Source: Streptomyces cyanogenus
GTDB lineage: Bacteria > Actinomycetota > Actinomycetes > Streptomycetales > Streptomycetaceae
Direction: 5' to 3'
Length of the DNA: 64,000 nucleotides
Assembly (NCBI RefSeq): GCF_017526105.1
Contig: NZ_CP071839.1
Coordinates: forward strand, 7,292,001-7,356,000
Shown: positions 43,511 through 52,948 of the stretch, one piece after another
Layout: the number at the start of each line of letters is the position of its first letter
Numbering within the stretch: the first letter of the stretch is position 1
The notes under the pieces: model-generated
Told to the model about the DNA's origin: nothing
The model's input: only the letters and a program-made list of their open reading frames with translations
Database searches by the model: none
Made by a program: the position numbers and the translations under genes

Positions 43511-44389
43511 TCACGGCGCCCCGGCGGTCCGCGCCTCGATCGCCCGCAGCACGGCGACCATGTCCTCGCCGCCGTGGCCCCGCGCCACCGTCTCCTCGAA
43601 CAGGGCGTGGCAGACGTCGAGGAGCGGCGAGGCGAGGCCGGCCTCGCGGGCCGCCTCGGCGATCAGCCGGTTGTTCTTCAGCACGTCCAGCGCGGCCGCC
43701 TGTACCGCGAAGTCCCGCTCGCGCAGCTTGGGCGCCTTCATCCGGGACACCGCGCTGGCCATCGGGCCCGCGTCCAGGACGTCCAGGAACAGCCGGCGGT
43801 CCAGGCCCTGCCGTTCGGCGAAGTGGAAGGCCTCGGTGAGCCCGGTCACCTGGGTGATCAGGAAGAGGTTCACCGCCAGCTTCATCAGCAGCGCGCCCGG
43901 CACCGGCCCGCAGCCGAACGCCTCCCGGCACACCGGCGCCAGCAGCGGCCGTACGTCCTCCACGGCGGACGCCTCCCCGGCGAGCATGGCCACCAGCTGT
44001 CCCTGTTCCGCCGGTACCCGGGAACCGGAGACCGGCGCCTCGACGTACCGGCCGCCGGCCGCGCGGACGTCCGTCTCCAGGGCGCGGGAGTACTCCGGGG
44101 ACGTCGTGCCCATGTGCACGACGGTCCGGTCGGCGACCCGTGCGGCCAGGCCGGGCGTGGCCCGGCCGAGGACCGCGTCCAGCGCCGTCCCGTCGGCGAG
44201 CATCAGCAGCACCACGTCCGCCCGCGCGAACACCTCGGCGGGGTCCGCGGCGACCTCGGCGCCGGCCGCGCGCAGCGGCTCCGCGCGCTCCGGGGTCCGG
44301 TTCCAGACCACCAGCGGGGTGCCGGCGGACGCCAGGCGCAGGGCCATGGGGCGGCCCATCACTCCGAGACCGATGAACCCGACCTGCAT
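43511..44389 (-). CDS. 3-hydroxyisobutyrate-dehydrogenase-like NAD(P) oxidoreductase
   Basis: The 292-residue protein has the beta-hydroxyacid dehydrogenase pattern: GFIGLGVMGRPMALRLASAG at the start, then VEAPVSGSRVPAEQGQL and GALLMKLAVNLFLITQ with the catalytic Lys. It probably reduces a small aldehyde or oxidises a hydroxyacid. It is divergent from the TetR gene at 44490, and two matching palindromes lie between them, so it is the likely regulated target. Confidence 0.85.
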   Translation of the reverse strand: MQVGFIGLGVMGRPMALRLASAGTPLVVWNRTPERAEPLRAAGAEVAADPAEVFARADVVLLMLADGTALDAVLGRATPGLAARVADRTVVHMGTTSPEYSRALETDVRAAGGRYVEAPVSGSRVPAEQGQLVAMLAGEASAVEDVRPLLAPVCREAFGCGPVPGALLMKLAVNLFLITQVTGLTEAFHFAERQGLDRRLFLDVLDAGPMASAVSRMKAPKLRERDFAVQAAALDVLKNNRLIAEAAREAGLASPLLDVCHALFEETVARGHGGEDMVAVLRAIEARTAGAP

Positions 44390-44415
44390 GGGACGCCCTC
44401 CGCTGCCACGGGCCG

Positions 44416-44460
44416 ACTATGACAGCGGTCATAGTAGCCGTCGTTATGACGGCGGTCATA
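44416..44460. promoter_or_regulatory. Two TetR operators, TATGAC-n4-GTCATA
   Basis: ACTATGAC-AGCG-GTCATAGT (44416-44435) is a perfect 8-base-arm palindrome and TATGAC-GGCG-GTCATA (44445-44460) repeats its core. They sit between the divergent dehydrogenase-like gene and the TetR gene at 44490. Confidence 0.85.
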
Positions 44461-44489
44461 GGGTGGCGGTGAGGAACGGAGGGTGCACG

Positions 44490-45080
44490 ATGACCGAGGC
44501 GCGGCGCGGACCGCGGGAGCGGATGGTGTTCAGCGCGGCCCAGCTCATCCGGCGGGGCGGGGTCACCGCGACCGGCATGCGCGAGGTCGCCGCGCACGCG
44601 GACGCACCGCGCGGCTCCCTCCAGCACTACTTCCCGGGCGGCAAGGAACAGCTGGTCAACGAGGCGGTCGAGTGGGCCGGCCGGTACGCCGGCCGGCGCG
44701 TCGCCCGCTTCCTCGCGGGACTCGAGCGTCCCGCCCCGAGCGGACTGTTCGCGGCGATGGCCGCGCAGTGGACCGAGGAGTACGCGGCGGACGGGTTCGC
44801 GGCGGGGTGCCCGGTCGCCGCCGCCACGGTCGACTGCGCCGCCTCGGGCGACTCGACCCGGGAGGCGGCGGCCACCGCGTTCGCCACCTGGCGCAGGCCG
44901 GTCGCCGAGGCCCTGACGGACCTGGGCGTCCCCGCGGAGCGCGCCGGCTCCCTGGCCACCCTCATGATCAGCACCCTGGAGGGCGCCATCCTGATGGCCC
45001 GCGCCGAACGGGACGTACGGCCCCTCACCACCGCCGTCCGCGAACTCGGCCCCCTGCTCGACGCCGCCGTACGCCGCTGA
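44490..45080 (+). CDS. TetR-family regulator (LmrA/YxaF-like)
   Basis: The 196-residue protein has an N-terminal TetR domain with GVTATGMREVAAHADAPRGS and LQHYFPGGKEQLVNEAV, a phrase typical of the LmrA/YxaF group, and a conserved helical C-terminus. ATG 44490 follows GGAACGGAGGG. It should bind the two palindromes in the upstream gap and repress the divergent dehydrogenase-like gene. Confidence 0.88.
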   Translation: MTEARRGPRERMVFSAAQLIRRGGVTATGMREVAAHADAPRGSLQHYFPGGKEQLVNEAVEWAGRYAGRRVARFLAGLERPAPSGLFAAMAAQWTEEYAADGFAAGCPVAAATVDCAASGDSTREAAATAFATWRRPVAEALTDLGVPAERAGSLATLMISTLEGAILMARAERDVRPLTTAVRELGPLLDAAVRR

Positions 45081-45141
45081 CCCACCCCGCCGAACGGCTC
45101 CGCAGCTGGTCAAACCCCTGGACCGGCGGCCAGGTGTCCGC

Positions 45142-45807
45142 TCAGCCGGCCGTCCGCTCGGCCGTCAGGTAGGCGATCACCATGTCCCCGAGCATGGTCC
45201 GGTAGTGCTCGCGCTGCGCCGGGTCCGCCAGGTCCCGGCCGAACAGGGTGCCGAACGTGTGCCGGTTGGCCACCCGGAAGAAGCAGAAGGAACTGATCAC
45301 CGCGTGCAGGTCGACCGCGTCCACATCGGCCGTGAACAGCCCGGACTCCTTTCCGGCGGCGAGGATGCGGCGGATCACGTCGAGCGCCGGGGAGCCGATC
45401 CGGCCCAGCTTCGCGGAGGCCGCGATGTGCTCGGCGCCGTGGATGTTCTCGATGCTGACCAGCCGGATGAAGTCCGGGTGCCGCTCGTGGTGGTCGAAGG
45501 TCAGCTCCACCAGCCGGCGGATCGCGGCCACCGGGTCCAGGTCCTCGACGTCGAGCTGCTGCTCGGCGTCCCGGATGGCCCCGTAGGCCCGCTCCAGCAC
45601 GGCCGTGAACAGCTGCTCCTTGCCGCCGAAGTAGTAGTAGATCATCCGCTTGGTGGTGCGGGTGCGGGCCGCGATCTCGTCGACCCGGGCGCCGTCGTAG
45701 CCGGCGCGGGCGAACTCCTGGGTGGCCACGTCGAGGATCTCGGCCTTGGTGCGGGCCGCGTCGCGCACCCGCCCGCCCGGTCGTACCGGTTCCCCGACGC
45801 TGGTCAT
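45142..45807 (-). CDS. TetR-family regulator
   Basis: The 221-residue protein has a TetR domain with YDGARVDEIAARTRTTKRMI and YYYFGGKEQLFTAVLERAYG, followed by a larger ligand domain ending in the FGTLFGRDLADPAQREHYRT segment seen in regulators of aromatic or acyl metabolism. The ATG at 45807 follows GGAGGACAGCG on the minus strand. No operator or target gene could be recognised; neighbours on both sides are in separate units. Confidence 0.85.
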   Translation of the reverse strand: MTSVGEPVRPGGRVRDAARTKAEILDVATQEFARAGYDGARVDEIAARTRTTKRMIYYYFGGKEQLFTAVLERAYGAIRDAEQQLDVEDLDPVAAIRRLVELTFDHHERHPDFIRLVSIENIHGAEHIAASAKLGRIGSPALDVIRRILAAGKESGLFTADVDAVDLHAVISSFCFFRVANRHTFGTLFGRDLADPAQREHYRTMLGDMVIAYLTAERTAG

Positions 45808-46110
45808 CGCTGTCCTCCGGGCCGTGAGGCGCCGGTGACGGCGCCCTTGTTCGCGTGCCGGTGATTGTAGAAGCAGGGCGCCGGCGCGGGACGGGGTCTC
45901 ACGGACGGCTCGTGCGACCGGCGGGGCGGCGCACCGGTCCGCACGTCAGCGCTGCCCGGGAGGTGCGCGGGGCCGGGGACCGGTGTCCCGTCGGGCCGGC
46001 CCGGTGCCGGGAGCGGCCTCGCCCGGACCGGCTCCGGGGCCCCGGAAGCCGTGTGCCCCCGGCCCGCCGGCAGGCGGCGGACCGGGGGCACACGGGGGTG
46101 CGGTGTCCGG
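45808..46110. other. Intergenic region with a bidirectional terminator
   Basis: No gene was recognised. GTGTGCCCCCGG (46051-46062) pairs with CCGGGGGCACAC (46082-46093) with a further inner GC stem. It lies 18 bases downstream of the histidine phosphatase stop on the minus strand and is a strong terminator of the pentose-phosphate run. Confidence 0.7.
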
Positions 46111-46698
46111 CTACGGACGGACGTTCCACTCGGCGATCACCGGGCGGCCGTGTTCCGTCGACAGCCGGCTGACCGTGCCGGTGGCCAGCTGGAACAGCCG
46201 GCCCTCGGCGGGCGGCAGGCCCAGGCGGCGGGCGGTGAGAACGCGCAGGAAGTGCGCGTGCGCCACCAGGACCACGTCCCCCTCGGCCAGGGCCGGGGAC
46301 ACACGCTCCAGGACCCGGTCGGCGCGGGCGCCGACCCGGGCCGGCGACTCGCCGGGGTGCCCCTCGGGGCCGGGCGGCACGCCGTCGGTCCACAGGTCCC
46401 AGCCGGGCCGGCTGCGGTGGATCTCGGCGGTGGTGAGGCCCTCGTAGCCGCCGTAGTCCCACTCGTGCAGGTCGGGGTCGGGGACGACCCCGGTGATGCC
46501 GGCCAGTTCGGCGGTGCGCAGCGCTCGGCCGAGCGGGCTGGCCAGCGCCAGGGCGTAGGCCCGGCCGGTGAGGAGCGGGGCGAGGGACTTGGCCTGTTCC
46601 TCGCCGTGGTCCGTGAGAGCCAGGTCGGTCCGGCTGGTGTGCTGTCCCGACCGGCTCCACTCGGTCTCACCGTGCCGGACCAGCAGGAGGTCCCCCAC
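46111..46698 (-). CDS. Histidine phosphatase family protein (phosphoglycerate-mutase-like)
   Basis: The 195-residue protein has the RHG motif RHGETEW with Arg8, His9 and Glu11; SRTDLALTDHGEEQAKSL, SPLGRALRTAELAG and VLVAHAHFLRVL complete the fold. Members act as sugar-phosphate or nucleotide phosphatases. It begins six bases after the gnd stop on the minus strand, so it is probably the last gene of the pentose-phosphate operon. Its substrate may be a sugar phosphate of that pathway. Confidence 0.88.
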   Translation of the reverse strand: MGDLLLVRHGETEWSRSGQHTSRTDLALTDHGEEQAKSLAPLLTGRAYALALASPLGRALRTAELAGITGVVPDPDLHEWDYGGYEGLTTAEIHRSRPGWDLWTDGVPPGPEGHPGESPARVGARADRVLERVSPALAEGDVVLVAHAHFLRVLTARRLGLPPAEGRLFQLATGTVSRLSTEHGRPVIAEWNVRP

Positions 46699-46704
46699 GG
46701 CAGG

Positions 46705-47583
46705 TCAGTCCTTCTTCTCGACCGCGTGGCCGCCGAACTGGTTGCGCAGCGCGGCGACCATCTTCATCTGCGGGGAGTCGTCCTGGCGGGAGGCGAACCG
46801 GGCGAACAGGGACGCCGTGATCGCCGGGAGCGGTACGGCGTTGTCGATGGCGGCCTCCACGGTCCAGCGGCCCTCGCCGGAGTCCTCCGCGTAGCCGCGC
46901 AGCTTGTCCAGGTGCTCGTCCTCGTCCAGGGCGTTGACGGCGAGGTCCAGCAGCCAGGAGCGGATGACCGTGCCCTCCTGCCAGGAACGGAACACCTCGC
47001 GGACGTTCTCCACCGAGTGGACCTTCTCCAGCAGCTCCCAGCCCTCGGCGTACGCCTGCATCATGGCGTACTCGATGCCGTTGTGGACCATCTTGGAGAA
47101 GTGCCCGGCACCGACCCGCCCGGCGTGGACGTAGCCGTACGGGCCCTCCGGCTTGAGCGCGTCGAAGATCGGCTGCAGCGGTTCCACGTGCTGCTTGTCG
47201 CCGCCGACCATCAGCGCGTAGCCGTTCTCCAGGCCCCACACACCGCCGGAGACACCGGCGTCGACGAAGCCGATGCCCTTGATGCCCAGGGCGGCGGCGT
47301 GCTTCTCGTCGTCCGTCCAGCGGGAGTTTCCGCCGTCGATGACCGTGTCACCGGGGGAGAGCAGGTCGCCGAGTTCGTCGACGACGGTCTGGGTGGCGGT
47401 GCCGGCCGGGACCATCACCCACACATGGCGGGGCGCGTCGAGCTTCTCGACCAGTTCGGCCAGGCTCTTGACGTCCGAGACCTCCGGGTTGCGGTCGTAG
47501 CCGATGACGGTGTGGCCGGCGCGGCGGATCCGCTCGCGCATGTTGCCGCCCATCTTGCCGAGACCGATGAGACCGAGCTGCAT
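46705..47583 (-). CDS. gnd: 6-phosphogluconate dehydrogenase, decarboxylating (short type)
   Basis: The 292-residue protein is the short GntZ/YqeC type of 6-phosphogluconate dehydrogenase, not the 470-residue form. LGLIGLGKMGGNMRERIRRA is the nucleotide site, VIDGGNSRW and GFVDAGVSGGVWGLENGYAL the substrate site, and GHFSKMVHNGIEYAMMQAYA contains the catalytic Lys and Asn. It converts 6-phosphogluconate to ribulose 5-phosphate and CO2. GGAGAACTGATC precedes ATG 47583; the gene follows pgi by two bases. Confidence 0.92.
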   Translation of the reverse strand: MQLGLIGLGKMGGNMRERIRRAGHTVIGYDRNPEVSDVKSLAELVEKLDAPRHVWVMVPAGTATQTVVDELGDLLSPGDTVIDGGNSRWTDDEKHAAALGIKGIGFVDAGVSGGVWGLENGYALMVGGDKQHVEPLQPIFDALKPEGPYGYVHAGRVGAGHFSKMVHNGIEYAMMQAYAEGWELLEKVHSVENVREVFRSWQEGTVIRSWLLDLAVNALDEDEHLDKLRGYAEDSGEGRWTVEAAIDNAVPLPAITASLFARFASRQDDSPQMKMVAALRNQFGGHAVEKKD

Positions 47584-47585
47584 GA

Positions 47586-49238
47586 TCAGTTCTCCGTTGC
47601 GTTCTTGAGAGTGCGGTAGGCGGCGACGAGGGCCGTGGTGGACGGGTCGAGACCGGGCACGTCGGCGCCTTCGGTGAGGGCCGGCTCGACGCGCCTGGCG
47701 AGGACCTTGCCCAGCTCCACGCCCCACTGGTCGAAGGAGTCGATGTTCCACACCGCGCCCTGCACGAACACCTTGTGCTCGTAGAGGGCGATCAGCTGGC
47801 CCAGCACGGACGGAGTCAGCTCGGTGGCGAGGATCGTGGTGGTGGGGTGGTCGCCGCGGAACGTGCGGTGCGCCACCTGCTCCTCGGCCACGCCCTCCGC
47901 GCGGACCTCCTCGGCGGTCTTGCCGAAGGCGAGCGCCTGGGTCTGGGCGAAGAAGTTGGCCATCAACAGGTCGTGCTGGGCCTTGAGTTCCTCGCTCAGC
48001 TCGCCGATCGGACGGGCGAAACCGATGAAGTCCGCCGGGATGAGCCTCGTGCCCTGGTGGATCAACTGGTAGTACGCGTGCTGCCCGTTGGTGCCCGGGG
48101 TGCCCCAGACGACCGGGCCGGTCTGCCACTCCACCGGGTTGCCGTCGCGCTGCACCGACTTGCCGTTGGACTCCATGTCCAGCTGCTGGAGGTAGGCGGT
48201 GAACTTCGACAGGTAGTGCGAGTAGGGCAGCACCGCGTGGGTCTGCGCGTCGTGGAAGTTGTCGTACCAGATGCCCAGCAGGCCCAGCAGCAGCGGCGCG
48301 TTGGCCTCGGCGGGCGCGGTGCGGAAGTGGTCGTCGACGATCCGGAAACCGTCGAGCATCTCGCGGAAGCGGTCCGGGCCGATGGCGATCATCAGGGACA
48401 GGCCGATCGCGGAGTCGTACGAGTACCGGCCGCCGACCCAGTCCCAGAACTCGAACATGTTGTCCGGGTCGATACCGAACTCGGTGACCTTCTCGCCGTT
48501 CGTGGACAGCGCCACGAAGTGCTTGGCGACGGCCTTCTCGTCGCCCTCGAAGGCCTTCAGCAGCCACGAGCGGGCCGAGGTGGCGTTGGTGATCGTCTCG
48601 ATCGTGGTGAACGTCTTGGACGCCACGATGAACAGCGTCTCCGCCGGATCCAGGTCGCGGATCGCCTCGTGCAGGTCGGAGCCGTCCACGTTCGACACGA
48701 ACCGGAACGTCAACTCCCGTGCGGTGTACGGGCGCAGCGCCTCGTAGGCCATCGCGGGGCCGAGGTCGGAGCCGCCGATGCCGATGTTGACGACGTTGCG
48801 GATCCGCCTGCCGGTCTGGCCGGTCCACTCGCCGGAGCGGATCCGCTCGGCGAAGCCGGCCATCTTGTCCAGCACGGCGTGCACCTTCGGCACCACGTTC
48901 TCGCCGTCGACCTCGATCACCGCGTCCCGTGGGGCGCGCAGCGCGGTGTGCAGCACCGCCCGCCGCTCGGTGAGGTTGATCCTCTCGCCGCGGAACATGG
49001 CGTCGCGCAGCGCGAACACGCCGGTGGCGGCGGCGAGTTCCTGGAGCAGGGCCAGGGTCTCGTCGGTGATCAGCTGTTTGCTGTAGTCGATGTGCAGGTC
49101 GCCGACCCGCACGACGTACCGCTCGGCGCGGCCGGGGTCCGCCGCGAACAGCTCGCGCAGCCGCGGCTGGCTCTGGGCGCGGTGGTCGGCCAGCGCCGTC
49201 CACTCGGGCCGGTGGGTGAGCATCGGGAACTCTGCCAT
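47586..49238 (-). CDS. pgi: Glucose-6-phosphate isomerase
   Basis: The 550-residue enzyme has the PGI signatures VNIGIGGSDLGPAMAYEAL and WDWVGGRYSYDSAIGLSL, and PVVWGTPGTNGQHAYYQLI near the catalytic Glu. It interconverts glucose 6-phosphate and fructose 6-phosphate, linking glycolysis with the zwf/gnd enzymes encoded next to it. The start ATG lies one base after the opcA stop. The length matches bacterial PGI of about 550 residues. Confidence 0.93.
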   Translation of the reverse strand: MAEFPMLTHRPEWTALADHRAQSQPRLRELFAADPGRAERYVVRVGDLHIDYSKQLITDETLALLQELAAATGVFALRDAMFRGERINLTERRAVLHTALRAPRDAVIEVDGENVVPKVHAVLDKMAGFAERIRSGEWTGQTGRRIRNVVNIGIGGSDLGPAMAYEALRPYTARELTFRFVSNVDGSDLHEAIRDLDPAETLFIVASKTFTTIETITNATSARSWLLKAFEGDEKAVAKHFVALSTNGEKVTEFGIDPDNMFEFWDWVGGRYSYDSAIGLSLMIAIGPDRFREMLDGFRIVDDHFRTAPAEANAPLLLGLLGIWYDNFHDAQTHAVLPYSHYLSKFTAYLQQLDMESNGKSVQRDGNPVEWQTGPVVWGTPGTNGQHAYYQLIHQGTRLIPADFIGFARPIGELSEELKAQHDLLMANFFAQTQALAFGKTAEEVRAEGVAEEQVAHRTFRGDHPTTTILATELTPSVLGQLIALYEHKVFVQGAVWNIDSFDQWGVELGKVLARRVEPALTEGADVPGLDPSTTALVAAYRTLKNATEN

Positions 49239-49239
49239 G

Positions 49240-50166
49240 TCAGGCGTTCTCCTTGGCGGCCTCGCCCTGCAGGGCGATGGCGTACATCTCGTCGGCGTCG
49301 AGGCGGCGCAGCTCCTCGGCGATCAGTTCGGAGGTGGGGCGGACCTTCAGCGCGAGGGTGCGCGGCGGCTGGCCCGGCAGGGTCAGCGTGGCCAGCGGGC
49401 CCTCGGGGCGGTCGACGACGATCTCGCCGTTCGCGGTGCCGAGGCGGACGGCCGTCACGAACGGGCCCGCGCTCTGCACCCGCTCCACCGGGACGCCCAG
49501 GCGGGCCTGGAGCCAGCGGGCGAGCAGCTCGGCGCTGGGGTTGTCGGCCTCGGCCTCGACGGCCGCCGAGGCCACCTTCACCCGGGCCTGGTCCAGGGCC
49601 GCGGCCAGCATCGACCGCCACAGGGTCAGCCGGGTCCAGGCGAGGTCGGTGTCGCCGGGGGCGTAGGTGCGGGCCCGGACGTTCAGCGCCTCCAGAGGCC
49701 GCTCGACGGCGTACAGGTCGGTGATCCGGCGCTGGGCGAGCGCGCCCAGCGGGTCCTTGGCGGGGGCCTCGGGGGCGTCCCCCGGCCACCACACGACCAC
49801 CGGGGCGTCCGGCAGCAGCAGCGGCAGCACCACCGAGTCGGCGTGGTCGGACACCTCGCCGTAGGTGCGCAGCACGACCGTCTCGCCGGTGCCGGCCTCG
49901 GAGCCGACCCGGACCTCGGCGTCGAGCCGGGAGTGGGTGCGGTCGCGCAGGGTGCGGGCCTGGCGCCGGATGACGACCAGGGTGCGCGAGGGGTGCTCGT
50001 GCGAGGCCTCCTCGGCCGCCTTGATCGAGTCGTAGGCGTTCTCCTCGTCCGTGACGATCACCATCGTCAGGACCATGCCCACCGCGGGCGTGCCGATGGC
50101 GCGGCGGCCCTGCACCAGCGCCTTGTTGATCTTGCTTGCCGTGGTGTCGGTCAGGTCGATCTTCAT
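49240..50166 (-). CDS. opcA: Glucose-6-phosphate dehydrogenase assembly protein OpcA
   Basis: The 308-residue protein carries the OpcA pattern MKIDLTDTTASKINKALVQG at the start and HPSRTLVVIRR at about residue 65. In actinobacteria and cyanobacteria OpcA activates and assembles glucose-6-phosphate dehydrogenase. Its ATG overlaps the zwf stop by four bases, which fits production in equal amounts with Zwf. Confidence 0.9.
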   Translation of the reverse strand: MKIDLTDTTASKINKALVQGRRAIGTPAVGMVLTMVIVTDEENAYDSIKAAEEASHEHPSRTLVVIRRQARTLRDRTHSRLDAEVRVGSEAGTGETVVLRTYGEVSDHADSVVLPLLLPDAPVVVWWPGDAPEAPAKDPLGALAQRRITDLYAVERPLEALNVRARTYAPGDTDLAWTRLTLWRSMLAAALDQARVKVASAAVEAEADNPSAELLARWLQARLGVPVERVQSAGPFVTAVRLGTANGEIVVDRPEGPLATLTLPGQPPRTLALKVRPTSELIAEELRRLDADEMYAIALQGEAAKENA

Positions 50167-51752
50167 GGCCTGCGCCAGCTCCGTCCGTCTCGTGCGAGCA
50201 TCTCGTCGGCTTCACTCGGTCCCCAGCTGCCCGACGCGTACTGCGCCGGCCTGCCGTGCGCCGCCCAGTACTCCTCGATCGGGTCGAGGATCTTCCAGGA
50301 CTCTTCCACTTCCTGGTGGCGGGGGAACAGGTTGGCATCGCCGAGCAGCACGTCCAGGATGAGCCGCTCGTACGCCTCCGGGCTCGACTCGGTGAACGAC
50401 TCGCCGTAGGCGAAGTCCATCGACACGTCCCGGATCTCCATCGATGTGCCCGGCACCTTCGAACCGAACCGCACGGTCATGCCCTCGTCGGGCTGGACGC
50501 GGATGACGATCGCGTTCTGGCCGAGTTCCTCGGTGGCGGTGGAGTCGAACGGGGAGTGCGGGGCCCGCTTGAAGACCACCGCGATCTCGGTGACCCGGCG
50601 GCCGAGGCGCTTGCCGGTGCGCAGGTAGAAGGGGACGCCCGCCCAGCGGCGGTTGTCGATGCCCAGCTTGACCGCGGCGAAGGTGTCGGTCTTCGACTTG
50701 GGGTCGATGCCGTCCTCCTGGAGGTAGCCCACGACCTTCTCGCCGCCCTGCCATCCGGTCGCGTACTGGCCGCGCACGGTGTGCCGGCCCAGGTCCTCCG
50801 GCAGGCGCACCGACTTCAGCACCTTCAGCTTCTCGGTGAGCAGCGCCTCCGCGTCGAACGCGATCGGCTCCTCCATGGCGGTGAGCGCCATCAGCTGCAG
50901 CAGGTGGTTCTGGATGACGTCGCGGGCGGCGCCGATGCCGTCGTAGTAGCCGGCCCGGCCGCCGATGCCGATGTCCTCGGCCATCGTGATCTGCACGTGG
51001 TCGACGTACGACCGGTTCCAGATCGGCTCGTACATCTGGTTGGCGAAGCGCAGCGCCAGGATGTTCTGGACCGTCTCCTTGCCGAGGTAGTGGTCGATCC
51101 GGAACACCTGGTCCGGCTCGAACACCTCGTGCACGATCTTGTTCAGCTCGATGGCGCTGGCCAGGTCGTGACCGAACGGCTTCTCGATGACGGCGCGCCG
51201 CCACGCGCCCTGCGGCGGGTTCGCCAGTCCGTGCTTCTTGAGCTGCTGGACGACCTTCGGGAAGAACTTCGGCGGCACCGAGAGGTAGAAGGCGAAGTTG
51301 CCGCCGGTGCCGCGGGAGGCGTCCAGCTCCTCGACGGCGTCCTTGAGCTGCTTGAACGCGGTGTCGTCGTCGAAGTCGCCGGGGATGAACCGCATGCCCT
51401 CGGCGAGCTGCTGCCACACCTCCTCGCGGAACGGGGTGCGGGCGTGCTCCTTCACGGCGTCGTGCACGACCTGGGCGAAGTCCTGGTCGGCCCAGTCCCG
51501 GCGGGCGAACCCGACGAGGGAGAAGCCCGGCGGCAGCAGACCGCGGTTGGCCAGGTCGTAGACGGCCGGCATCAGCTTCTTGCGGGACAGGTCACCGGTG
51601 ACTCCGAAGATGACCAGGCCCGAGGGGCCGGCGATCCGGGGGAGCCGGCGGTCGCGGGCGTCCCGCAGCGGGTTCACCCAGTCGGCGGCCGGCCCCACCG
51701 GCACGCGCACCTCCTCGGGTGCGGGCGCCTGGGCGGGTGCGTTGTCGGTCAT
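50163..51752 (-). CDS. zwf: Glucose-6-phosphate 1-dehydrogenase
   Basis: The 529-residue enzyme has the nucleotide loop VIFGVTGDLSRKKLMPAVYD and the catalytic motif RIDHYLGKETVQN, with IEKPFGHDLASA preceding it. It oxidises glucose 6-phosphate to 6-phosphogluconolactone, forming NADPH. The Ala/Pro-rich first 30 residues are longer than in E. coli. Stop/start overlap with opcA (ATGA) and with tal (ATGA) shows tight coupling. Confidence 0.94.
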   Translation of the reverse strand: MTDNAPAQAPAPEEVRVPVGPAADWVNPLRDARDRRLPRIAGPSGLVIFGVTGDLSRKKLMPAVYDLANRGLLPPGFSLVGFARRDWADQDFAQVVHDAVKEHARTPFREEVWQQLAEGMRFIPGDFDDDTAFKQLKDAVEELDASRGTGGNFAFYLSVPPKFFPKVVQQLKKHGLANPPQGAWRRAVIEKPFGHDLASAIELNKIVHEVFEPDQVFRIDHYLGKETVQNILALRFANQMYEPIWNRSYVDHVQITMAEDIGIGGRAGYYDGIGAARDVIQNHLLQLMALTAMEEPIAFDAEALLTEKLKVLKSVRLPEDLGRHTVRGQYATGWQGGEKVVGYLQEDGIDPKSKTDTFAAVKLGIDNRRWAGVPFYLRTGKRLGRRVTEIAVVFKRAPHSPFDSTATEELGQNAIVIRVQPDEGMTVRFGSKVPGTSMEIRDVSMDFAYGESFTESSPEAYERLILDVLLGDANLFPRHQEVEESWKILDPIEEYWAAHGRPAQYASGSWGPSEADEMLARDGRSWRRP

Positions 51753-52918
51753 CGGGCGTCAACTCCCTTGCTCTTCAGGGACTTCGCTACGGCGTGCAGA
51801 AGGTCCTGCCAGGCCACCTCGAACTTGGCGACACCCTCGTTCTCCAGCTGCCGGACGACCTCGTCGTAGGAGATGCCGAGCCGCTCGACCGCGGCCAGGT
51901 CGGCGCGGGCCTGTGCGTAGCCGCCGGTCACCGTGTCGCCGGTGATCTCGCCGTGGTCGGCGACCGCGTTCAGCGTGGCCTCCGGCATGGTGTTGACGGT
52001 CCCCGGCGCGACCAGTTCGTCCACGTACAGAGTGTCCTTGTACGCGGGGTCCTTCACACCGGTGGACGCCCACAGCGGGCGCTGCTTGTTCGCCCTGTCC
52101 CGGGCGAGGGCCGGCCAGCGGCCGGAAGGCCGTGCCGCGTCGCCGGCGGAGCCGAACACCTCCTCGTAGGCCTCGTAGGCCAGACGGGCGTTGGCGAGGG
52201 CCGCGCGGCCCTTGAGGGCGAGCGCCTCGTCGGTGCCGAGGGCGGTCAGCCGCTTGTCGATCTCGGAGTCCACACGGGAGACGAAGAAGGACGCCACCGA
52301 GTGGATCGTGGACAGGTCCATGCCCCGCTCGCGGGCCTTCTCCAGACCGGCCAGGTAGGCGTCCATGACCGCCCGGTAGCGCTCCAGGGAGAAGATCAGC
52401 GTCACGTTCACGCTGATGCCGTGGCCTATGACCTCGGTGATCGCCGGCAGGCCCGCCTCGGTCGCCGGAATCTTGATCATCACGTTGGGGCGGTCGACCA
52501 GCCAGGCCAGCTGCTTGGCCTCGGCGACCGTGGCCTCGGTGTCGTGGGCGAGGCGCGGGTCGACCTCGATGGAGACCCGGCCGTCACGGCCACCGGTGGC
52601 CGTGTAGACGGGCTCCAGAAGGTCGGCGGCGGCCCGCACGTCGGCGGTCGTCATCATCCGCACCGCCTCGTCGACCGTCACACCCCGCACGGCGAGGTCG
52701 GCCAGCTGCTCCTCGTAGCCCTCTCCGGAGCCGATGGCGGCCTGGAAGATGGAGGGGTTGGTGGTGACACCGACGACGCTTCCGCTCGCCACCAGCTCGG
52801 CGAGGCCGCCCGAGGTGATCCGCTTGCGGGACAGGTCGTCCAGCCAGATCGACACGCCCTCGTCGGCGAGGCGCTTGAGGGCTCCCGGGGTCGCAACTGC
52901 TTCGGTCACTGTGATCAT
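51749..52918 (-). CDS. tal: Transaldolase
   Basis: The 389-residue protein is an actinobacterial transaldolase. MIKIPATEAGLPAITEVIGH holds the Schiff-base Lys, and VSIWLDDLSRKRITSGGLAE and GVTTNPSIFQAAI are the N-terminal motifs. It transfers a dihydroxyacetone unit from sedoheptulose 7-phosphate to glyceraldehyde 3-phosphate. It is separated by 30 bases from tkt and overlaps zwf. Confidence 0.93.
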   Translation of the reverse strand: MITVTEAVATPGALKRLADEGVSIWLDDLSRKRITSGGLAELVASGSVVGVTTNPSIFQAAIGSGEGYEEQLADLAVRGVTVDEAVRMMTTADVRAAADLLEPVYTATGGRDGRVSIEVDPRLAHDTEATVAEAKQLAWLVDRPNVMIKIPATEAGLPAITEVIGHGISVNVTLIFSLERYRAVMDAYLAGLEKARERGMDLSTIHSVASFFVSRVDSEIDKRLTALGTDEALALKGRAALANARLAYEAYEEVFGSAGDAARPSGRWPALARDRANKQRPLWASTGVKDPAYKDTLYVDELVAPGTVNTMPEATLNAVADHGEITGDTVTGGYAQARADLAAVERLGISYDEVVRQLENEGVAKFEVAWQDLLHAVAKSLKSKGVDAR

Positions 52919-52948
52919 CTTTCTTTCGCGTCGGTGGGGACGTCGGTG

